This document shows positions 57,347 to 64,000 of a stretch of DNA of 64,000 nt, piece by piece (positions within the stretch are counted from its first letter, which is position 1; each line of letters starts with the position of its first letter). The position numbers and the translations under genes were made by a program. This DNA is from Hymenopus coronatus. Its lineage: Eukaryota; Arthropoda; Insecta; Mantodea; Hymenopodidae. Under the pieces are notes generated by a model that saw nothing but the letters and a program-made list of their open reading frames with translations, made no database searches and had not been told where the DNA came from. The stretch spans positions 8,114,501-8,178,500 of the forward strand of contig CM060887.1 of assembly GCA_030762935.1 (NCBI GenBank), read 5' to 3'.

Positions 57347-57629
57347 TATAGAAGCGTATAAGAAAGCTGTAGAGACACAAGAGAAGTTGCAGAAACTGGA
57401 GGAAAGGAGACAGCGCCTCTCTGCGCTGCTGTTCTCGGAGGCGAAGCAGTACGAGCTGGAACTGGCCAGTCTAAGACACCGTCCTAGATCAGCACGAAAT
57501 CGACTGCCACTGGAAGAACTCAAGATAGTCAATTATGAGCTCAGGCGGCGCGAGGAGGAGGCTCAGAGGAGAGAGGCAGAGTTGAAACTCTACCATCATT
57601 GGAGGGCAAAGCAACCAGCCCTTAGGGAG
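57347..57629 (+). CDS. TCHP: Trichoplein-like coiled-coil exon
   Basis: 283-nt exon after a TTAACTTGCAG acceptor, ending at CTTAGGGAG before GTAAGA. After one base completing the split codon, 94 codons encode IEAYKKAVETQEKLQKLEERR..., a charged heptad-rich helix, then LEELKIVNYELRRREEEAQR and LKLYHHWRAKQPALRE. The last motif is the strongest hallmark: vertebrate trichoplein has LLYEHWKKNNPKLRE at the same place after the same spacing of charged helix. The exon ends in phase 0, and joined to 53617-53816 the ORF is 161 codons without a stop. The following exon is not recognised in the remaining 6 kb, so either the next intron is long or that exon is too diverged to see. HINE-1 ends sit 26 nt before the acceptor (56792-57320) and 6 nt after the donor (57636), so the exon is tightly wedged between repeats. 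Confidence 0.82.
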
Positions 57630-57635
57630 GTAAGA

Positions 57636-57710
57636 TTTACTTTCTCTCTAGAGGGAGAGGAATTGTTGTTCCACTCAAAAATTCTCCAGAAATATAGGGT
57701 CAGTAAATTA
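57636..57710 (+). repeat. HINE-1, 5' end fragment
   Basis: TTTACTTTCTCTCTAGAGG to AGAAATATAGGGTCAGTAAA. It starts 6 nt into the intron after the trichoplein exon and is cut by Mar-F. Confidence 0.72.
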
Positions 57711-58944
57711 TTAGGTTGTGTCATAAGTAATGTCAGTGTTTTGAAAATTTATTGGGTTTCTTTGTTTTGGCAATGCTATTTACAGGATGCCATGGTTAGT
57801 GTTGCATATATTGCGAGGATGTATCAGTCTTCAGTTGTTAATAAACAATCACAAAATGGAGATAACAAAGTTTGAACTTAGTCCTTCTAAAGCACTACTG
57901 GAAACAAGATTATAAAGCTCCTGCCGCAGCTCGAACAATATGTGAAGTGGAAGGAGAAGGTGTCGTTAGTGAACATGTGCCACAGCGATGGTTTCAAATT
58001 TTCAACAATGGAGACGAAAATTTACCACGTTCTGGAAGATTTAAAGTATGGAATACTGAGGGTGCATGCCAAGTTTTGCGAGAATATCTGCAAAAAAGTA
58101 TCCATAGGATTTCAGAAGAACTTGGTGCATCAAAAGATACCATACATGGCCACATTAAGACACTTGGAAAGTCATACAGAAGCTGTAGATCTGTCCCTTA
58201 TGACCTGACACCTCAACAGGCTAAACGTAGAATAGATATCTGTTGTCAGCTTATCCATAATCCCATGGATGATAGATTTGTCAGGAGAATTGTCACTTGT
58301 GATGAAAAATGGGTATATTACCGAAACCCAGATGCCTCGAAACAGGGCTTGATTCCCGCCAACCTGCCAAAATCACCATTAAAAAAAATTGGTTCAGTCC
58401 CAAAGTATGTTGTGTGCCTGGTGGAATTTTGAAGGTGTGATTCACTGGGATGCAAAGGGGCGGGCAATTGATGCAGATCTTTATTCTCAACAACTGGAAT
58501 GAGTTCATGCAATTTTGAGACAGAGATATCCAACATTAGTTAACCGAAATATAGTTCTATTGCAGCAGGACAATGCAAGACTCCATACTGCACGAACAAC
58601 CATGGAAAAAATTCAGGAATTGGGAGGAATCGAATTGCTACCACACCCAGCATACAGCCCTGATCTCGCACCATCAGCTTATCACCTTTTTCGATCCATG
58701 GCCCATTTTCTACGTGGAAGAAATTTTGACAACATTGAAGCAGTGCAAGTGGGTCTCACCGAATTCTTTGCATCAAAAACCAGAGACTGGTACCATCATC
58801 GTGGGATAATAAACCTCGCTGAAAGATGGCTCAAGACCATAGAATCTAATAGTCTGTACTTTGAAGATTAGTTGATAGCTTGTCAGAACACACTTCAAAT
58901 AATTGTTTTTCTTAAAAAAGACATTAATTATGAGACAGTATCTA
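57711..58944 (+). mobile_element. Mar-F: near full-length mariner
   Basis: 1234 bp, the normal mariner length. Left end TTAGGTTGTGTCATAAGTAA after TA; right end GACATTAATTATGAGACAG... before TATA, an imperfect inverse of the left. It is inserted in a HINE-1 5' fragment in the intron after the trichoplein exon. Confidence 0.85.
57872..58871 (+). pseudogene. Mariner transposase, nearly complete but broken (Mar-F)
   Basis: Most of a transposase is readable: AARTICEVEGEGVVSEH and RWFQIFNNGDENLPRSGR (DNA-binding part), EELGASKDTIHGHIKTLGK, RRIVTCDEKWVYYRN (first catalytic Asp), QQDNARLHTARTTM (second Asp), HPAYSPDLAPSAYHLF where the third Asp is Ala. Other lesions: one extra base near 58415-58425, after which the frame resumes as WWNFEGVIHWDAKG; a TGA at about 58499; a frame shift near the N-terminus. 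The second-to-third spacing is one residue longer than D34D. Not active. Confidence 0.9.
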
Positions 58945-58945
58945 T

Positions 58946-59325
58946 ATAAAGTAACCCCTCTCATGCCCTCTCTCCAATGCACAAGAGATCCAAGAGACGC
59001 CGGCAAAGACGCTATGTAGTCCTTACCTTAAATACATGCTGAAAATATTGAGGATCTGCTCCCAAACAGGCAGTATAACAAGTTAAAGCTGTTCTCACTC
59101 AGCAGCAGAAATCTACAGAAACTTAGTGATAACATCACAAGGATTCCTGCTGCTAAGCTTAGACGAGTGCTGCCTGTATGTGAGCAGAAGGTCAACATTT
59201 CAGTAATTTATCTTAAGATACACATTTTAGTACGCCATTGCCAGCGCCACTTTCCTGATGACTCTGGGATCTCTCACACAGTGGAGAGAGGATACGACAT
59301 GGGTTACCTTATAATTTAATGACCC
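58946..59325. mobile_element. MITE-like element with ~45-bp imperfect terminal repeats
   Basis: Left TAAAGTAACCCCTCTC...CCTCTCTCC...GAGATCC is mirrored at the right by GGATCTCTC...GGAGAGAGG...GGGTTACCTTATA. About 380 bp, AT-flanked. It directly abuts the right end of Mar-F. No coding recognised. Confidence 0.6.
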
Positions 59326-59705
59326 TATATATGTTATGAGACCCCCGAATACTGCAAACAGACAGACGGTTCTTGAGCACAATACTAAAACTAAATAAAT
59401 CTAACTAATTGGAATAAATCATAATTTTTATAAGAATTATTTTTAATTTGATAGGTAAAAAATTCACTCATAATATAATAACTTAATAGTATATATTTAT
59501 TTTATTTATATTAAGATCTTATCAAGTAAGATTTATTTAACATTCTTTGTATAAATTAACACCTTTATTTATACAAAGTATAATAACTTACATGAGAAAT
59601 AGAAAAGGGTCAGAATAATAAATACATTAAGATGTGTATTCCAATCGTTTTTATTAATTCCAAAAAGGTATATATATTAAACACTTATTATATACTTTAC
59701 AGTAT
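59326..59705. other. Unassigned AT-rich DNA
   Basis: Extremely AT-rich; nothing recognised. Confidence 0.5.
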
Positions 59706-59861
59706 ATTTTTACTTTCTCTATACGTACTATATACATAGTGTATAGAGAAGGTATTGTAATGCACCCAAAAATTTGATACCGAGATTTCACTGGAAATAT
59801 ATGTTTTGAGACCCCCTGAATCCAAAAAAAGCATTTTTAGAAAAATTTCCGTGTGTGTTTC

Positions 59862-59892
<31 letters not shown>

Positions 59893-60580
59893 CTGTGGGC
59901 AGCATAGCTCAAAAACAAAAAGATCGTTAAATACCAAATTTGGTATTTAGGTTTGGTATCTATCAAGGATGCGACACGAAGATTTTCAAGAAAATCCCCC
60001 CACCCGAAACTACCCTTTATTTGGAAAAAATTTCAAACATTTTTATTTTCTTAAAAATGGCTCTTAACGATTTTGATTAAAATATTGTACATTAAAGATA
60101 TTTATCTGACAAATAAAATGTATATCTTGCATTTTCTGGGAATAGCCTCTGAAGATTACTTTATTCTGGATGAACTTTGCATAACTGCTAAACCGTAAGA
60201 AATGGACAAAAACTTACCACACAAAAAATGTAGAGCACATTAAAATACACAATTTTTGTTATACAATTTTTTTTCGAGGAGTTAATCGTTTTTGAGATAT
60301 TCCTTGTTTTTGGTTTCAGCTTTGAAAAACTTGTAATTTTCTCATACAGGAATTTCTCAACTCATGTCTATACAAACAAAGGAACTTCAGTCACATAGCA
60401 CTGCTTTTGACTATGGTACTCCCTTATTTTGCTTCTACTTTACGAGGAAGCAAGTAATAAGACTATTTCTGCTATTTTTTTCTCGATTAGCATGAAGTAA
60501 ATGGAAGATTAAGATTATTAACAATAATTTGTTACAGAGAAGTAGAGAAAGTGATGTGAATGGAACACATCAGATTTTTA
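59706..60580 (+). repeat. HINE-1, complete reference copy, plus
   Basis: 875 bp, non-coding. Begins TTTTTACTTTCTCTATACG with the palindrome TACTATATACATAGTGTATAG; the GT-rich site is at 59855-59892; 3' end GTAGAGAAAGT, hairpin ATGTG-aatggaa-CACAT, CAGATTTTT. The 11-bp motif ACTTTCTCTAC recurs inverted near the 3' end. Flanked by non-repeat DNA on both sides, so its limits are clear. The layout matches helentron-derived HINEs; no Rep/helicase coding is present. Confidence 0.9.
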
Positions 60581-61119
60581 TACTCATAGACTCCATTTTT
60601 ATGAAGATTGGAAGACACGAAGTATTCCAAAAATGCAACAAGTAGTCTTTCTTAGAATCCCCCTAACCCTACCTTTATCAAATGTTCTGCCTGAGGGGCC
60701 TTTTTGAATCTTTACCAAGCATTTCTTACATGTGTAAATGCTGTAGTAGTATAGATGTTGACAGTTTGAAATCCTTTAATGCACCCACCCACCCACTGCA
60801 AGTAGAGCATTTTCTTGTATACTAAAAATGACATAATGTAAGAAAAACACAAAATGTTGCTGGTGATGCGCATGCAGCAATTCATTGCCCATTTAAAAGA
60901 GGAATTCTAATTTGTTAAATTTGCCAGTGTTTTCAATAGTGTTCTAAACAAGAGTAATATGCGAGTAGCTCTAAAAGTTTTGAGAATTGGCTATAAGGAA
61001 TTGTGGTAAGCCAATGCAGTTCTTCCTAACATTAGATTGAAGTTTGGATAGTAACATGTGCAAGTCTTGGCATACTCCAACAGTGTGCAGTGTCAGCCAT
61101 GTGCTATGCCAAACACTAT
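60581..61119. other. Unassigned
   Basis: No common repeat, no gene recognised. Confidence 0.5.
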
Positions 61120-61826
61120 GATTGGTGAGAAATTTCCTTATGAATGGCACTTTGGGGTGTGTCGTCTACTGGCAGGGACTCGTCAGGTTGCAGATCAATC
61201 ATAGTGTAAGAATGTATTACTGTCAGATGGATCATGTCATCAGCGTTGCAACACCTATAGGTTTAGTGGAAATTTTCTCATGCATGATTGATCTAATTCT
61301 TTGATTTCCATCTCCAGCATCACACATTCCACTGCTTCCTCTAAACTGCCTTCTTTCCATGCATTTTCTATAATTTCTCACTAGTTACCTCATCTATTCC
61401 TTTCAAATTTGGGTCCTATACTTCACTATCGTAAAAACTTTATTATTTTGGCTAACATAACCTTAATTCGTTTATCACAGATGTAACACATTTTCAAATT
61501 ATAGTGTCACACGTCGTAGTTCTAGGATGAGAACAAGAGCAATGTCCGCAATATACAAAAGGTAGTAAAGATTATAAATGTAAATCCTTAAGGAATCACT
61601 TTTTACAGAATGAAACCAAACAATCAGATCAGTCATGAATGAGAACACACATATAAATTCCCACTGAACCCACAAGCATTGCAACACTGCTGATATGATG
61701 TCTCTGCACAATGTCTTATGTACTCTTACACAATGATTGGTCAGCAACCTGATGAGCCCTCGCTAGCAGACGACACACCCCACAAGTGTCAATCACAAGG
61801 AAATTTCTCACTGGCGGTAGGTAGTC
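61120..61826. repeat. Fold-back sequence: 190-210-bp inverted arms
   Basis: 61120-61306 and 61615-61826 are inverted copies (shared blocks GGTGTGTCGTCT, GAGAAATTTCC, CAGGTTGC, CATTGTG/CATAGTG) around a roughly 310-bp spacer. It adjoins Mar-G, so it is probably part of the same mariner-derived structure. Confidence 0.8.
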
Positions 61827-62140
61827 TGTATGGACTTTGACTCTGCCTCTGCCCACAATTTATGAGAAACAGCTCAATTACTGTTGGAGTCAGATACTTG
61901 TCCCATCTTCCCTACAGTCTAGATCTGGCCCCATGTCCTTTTTTCTATTCACAAAAATAAAACAAAAAATTCTAAGTCAACAATTTGAATCATCTGAAAC
62001 TGCAGTAGTTGCTTGAGAAGAATGTATTTGCACTTTCTTCAAAATGAGTGGCACTAGGCATTTGAAAAATTGTTTGAAAGGATGAGACATAGCCTACATT
62101 TCAATGGGAAGTATTTTGGTAAGATATAATGATCAGTTCC
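61800..62140 (+). pseudogene. Mariner transposase C-terminal remnant (Mar-G)
   Basis: Plus frame with stops: VRYLSHLPYSLDLAPCPFF matches the HPPYSPDLAPCDFFLFP motif of one mariner group, with Pro at the catalytic Asp; then FQWEVFW fits the ...NGEYFEK tail. Follows the inverted arms at 61120-61826. Confidence 0.65.
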
Positions 62141-63289
62141 AAATTTTTAAAATGTTATCGCATTCATTCTTACAACTTTTAGTGACCCTCATAAAAATTG
62201 ATACATGTATTAGTGATAGTAAAGAAGTGCTATTAGTTGCTGGTTTTGTAGTGTTTTCTCTCAATCCTTGTTGATTTGGGGTTTTAAATCCATGGATATC
62301 TGGGCTACGCCATGGTTCATTGCTATGCCTTGTTATAACTCTGCAGTCACAGCCAAATACTGTCCTTCTAAAAACATCCTTTGTCTATGCTTTGTTGTTT
62401 ATGGCCCTCAACATTGGGATGTGCCACTTAGTCATATGTTGGCAGCCCTACCTGAGTGGGTGGAGTCCATCAACAGTGGAGTCAGTGCTACATACCTGTA
62501 AATTTGCATGTGTTTGCACATCAAAATAGGCTTTACAGGAGAAACACCGTCACTGTCCTTTACTTGAAAAAATGTTGGTGGGAAAAATGAGCAGTGCAAT
62601 ATAAATTCAGAACCAAAGCTTCTAAAACAAGAGCTGTCCACATGGGAACACATCTCCATTGTGGAAAATAGAAATAGGGTTTTCAATTCCAACGTTTCAC
62701 AGAAGGTTGTGTTTAGCAAGTTCATTGAACCACCACAAGGAATTGCTTGGTAATGAAATCATTCCTTTCCTTGCACTTCAATATTTAGTTGGGAAGTTGT
62801 AAAAGTTGGACAATGTATAAGATGATCATGATCACTTCTTCACTTAAGTTACATAAAAGGCATATAGGAGTCTCTGCTATGCCAAATCTGTATAAGTATT
62901 TTTGTAAACAGTCAAGTTGCTACTGCAGATTTTCTTGGTAGTAGAAATATTGCAATCTTGTAAATTTTTCCATTTTTTTTTTTCCAGATATTTTGTTTGT
63001 ATTTTCTTCATTGATTTTGTTTGTGCTCTTATTTGATATTATTCTTTTAATAGAAGAAAATGGAATTAAACTAGGTGTTGATTTGGTGATAATTTTACCT
63101 CTCTTTTTGGCCAAAAAAATCAGCCATTTTAGTGCACATTATTCCACAATGGGAGGGAACCCATTGGTTTACCACTCTTTTATATAAATGGGTTAATTGC
63201 TACATTATCTCACGATAATCTAGAATGTTAACGCTTTTGGATGCTGAATCTTGTGTTGTAGCAATAATGGCTGCTTTTGAATCAGATAG
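62141..63289. other. Unassigned, repeat-poor
   Basis: A 97-codon minus frame (62432-62725) and several plus frames have no recognised match. Confidence 0.45.
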
Positions 63290-63400
63290 AACTACAGTTT
63301 TTTCAAATTGAAAAAATGTTCAATACTTATATTTTCTCAAAAATGTCTGTGAAAGACTTTGTTTAAAATGTCATATATATTAAGGTATTTAATCAACAAT
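63290..63400 (+). repeat. HINE-1, small diverged piece
   Basis: Resembles GAAAATTTTGATTTTCTCAAAAATGG...ATTAAAATATCG; weak. Confidence 0.35.
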
Positions 63401-63478
63401 ATTTAGGATGTGATGTTGAAAATGAGTCGGAATAGTAACACTCACCTCACTTATATGTAATTGTTCAAAACATATGTT

Positions 63479-64000
63479 TCAAGGGCAATCGCCCTCTTCT
63501 TCAGTTGAAGTCCGACTGATGGCTGCTATTTGTGCTCTGTGGTCTATTACGGTGGAGCCATCTGGTGTTCTCAGTAGAAGTTCAAAATCATGTGGCGGTA
63601 TTTCAAAATTCATCAGTTGGTCTTTTTGTTGTGTAATGAGAATATTCTCCCAAACTGTAAGTTCTGCCGGGTTGTTTACAGGTTTTAGCAATTTTATGTC
63701 ATTTTGTATTTCATGATGTGATGTCCAAAAATGGTATGCTACTGCCGATTTATCTGTTTGTTTCTGTTTGATATGTCTGAAATGTTCCTTTAGCCTTGTT
63801 TCCAGTCTTCTTTTTGTTTGGCCAATGTAACATGATTTGCAGTCCTTGCAATCAATTCTGTAGATGCCTGATCTCTGGTTTGTAGGTATGGGGTCTTTAA
63901 TGTCTGTTTTCAATGCATTTTTTATGTTGAATTGGTTACTTGAAGCTAAACTTATATTGTATTTCTTGAAAATTTTTTTGAATTTCCTATCTGCTGTTGG
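63479..64000 (-). CDS. Penelope-like element, GIY-YIG endonuclease domain (partial)
   Basis: Open frame from the right window edge to the stop at 63479, at least 173 codons. RSGIYRIDCKDCKSCYIGQT carries the GIY and YIG motifs with the Cys cluster typical of Penelope-type GIY-YIG endonucleases; KRRLETRLKEH supplies the conserved Arg, and AVAYHFWTSHHEI follows. The reverse-transcriptase half would lie beyond 64000. The upstream frame (FKKIFKKYNISLASSNQFNI) joins without a stop, so the start used by a simple ORF caller at 63913 is artificial. Undamaged in the visible part, hence probably young; activity cannot be judged. Confidence 0.88.
   Translation of the reverse strand, partial: PTADRKFKKIFKKYNISLASSNQFNIKNALKTDIKDPIPTNQRSGIYRIDCKDCKSCYIGQTKRRLETRLKEHFRHIKQKQTDKSAVAYHFWTSHHEIQNDIKLLKPVNNPAELTVWENILITQQKDQLMNFEIPPHDFELLLRTPDGSTVIDHRAQIAAISRTSTEEEGDCP

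Noticed and set aside
1806..62000. Many 60-100-codon ORFs with HTHTHTH or similar stretches
   Set aside because: They are translations of HINE-1 copies through the GT microsatellite and recur with every copy.

Overview
This is eukaryotic, almost certainly insect, nuclear DNA. It is AT-rich, has no operons, contains spliced exons with GT/AG borders and tRNA-derived SINEs, and is dominated by transposable elements. A short TTAGG-type (insect telomere-like) tract lies near 551-576. A large, repeat-filled polyneopteran-type genome would fit, but that is inference.

Only two host genes are recognised, both partial. A secreted peptidoglycan recognition protein (PGRP) lies on the minus strand: the signal-peptide exon is at 10908-10965, a roughly 5.5 kb intron follows, and the exon holding the N-terminal half of the PGRP domain is at 5080-5359. 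The remaining exons must lie beyond position 1. A trichoplein (TCHP)-like gene lies on the plus strand: the start exon is at 53607-53816, a 3.5 kb intron carries a 30-bp minisatellite, the next exon is at 57347-57629, and later exons are not seen. In both genes the exons I can see join in frame. A possible small terminal exon of an unrecognised minus-strand gene is at about 50007-50140.

The most abundant feature is one non-coding repeat family, called HINE-1 here, present as roughly 60 full, truncated or nested fragments covering something like half the window (counted by eye). Full copies are about 870-900 bp. They have an 11-bp inverted motif near both ends (ACTTTCTCTAC / GTAGAGAAAGT), a 5' palindrome, a 3' hairpin (ATGTG...CACAT) followed by CAGATTTT, and a GT-rich microsatellite at a fixed internal position. 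This is the architecture known for helentron-derived non-autonomous elements (HINEs, such as Drosophila DINE-1). One complete copy (37297-38163) is nested in another copy, and a paralogous segment at about 34.1 kb preserves the uninterrupted site.

Other mobile DNA, left to right: mariner-type copies (4.40-5.04, 12.60-12.82, 12.91-13.73, 14.32-15.21, 25.39-25.55, 30.29-30.86, 47.14-48.43, 56.17-56.55, 57.71-58.94, 61.8-62.14 kb), several of them end-duplicated fold-backs; a pogo/Tigger-like element (about 39.55-42.25 kb) broken by a SINE; a Tc1-like remnant (52.66-53.45 kb); LINE 3' fragments (24.3, 30.9, 33.7, 47.7 kb); a Penelope-like GIY-YIG endonuclease running off the right edge (63.48-64.00 kb); and at least four tRNA-derived SINE families. 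Minisatellites with 43-, 58/59- and 30-bp units lie at 21.5, 33.3 and 54.5 kb. Coordinates of repeats are by-eye alignments, normally good to about 10 bp at ends and less precise inside degenerate pieces.
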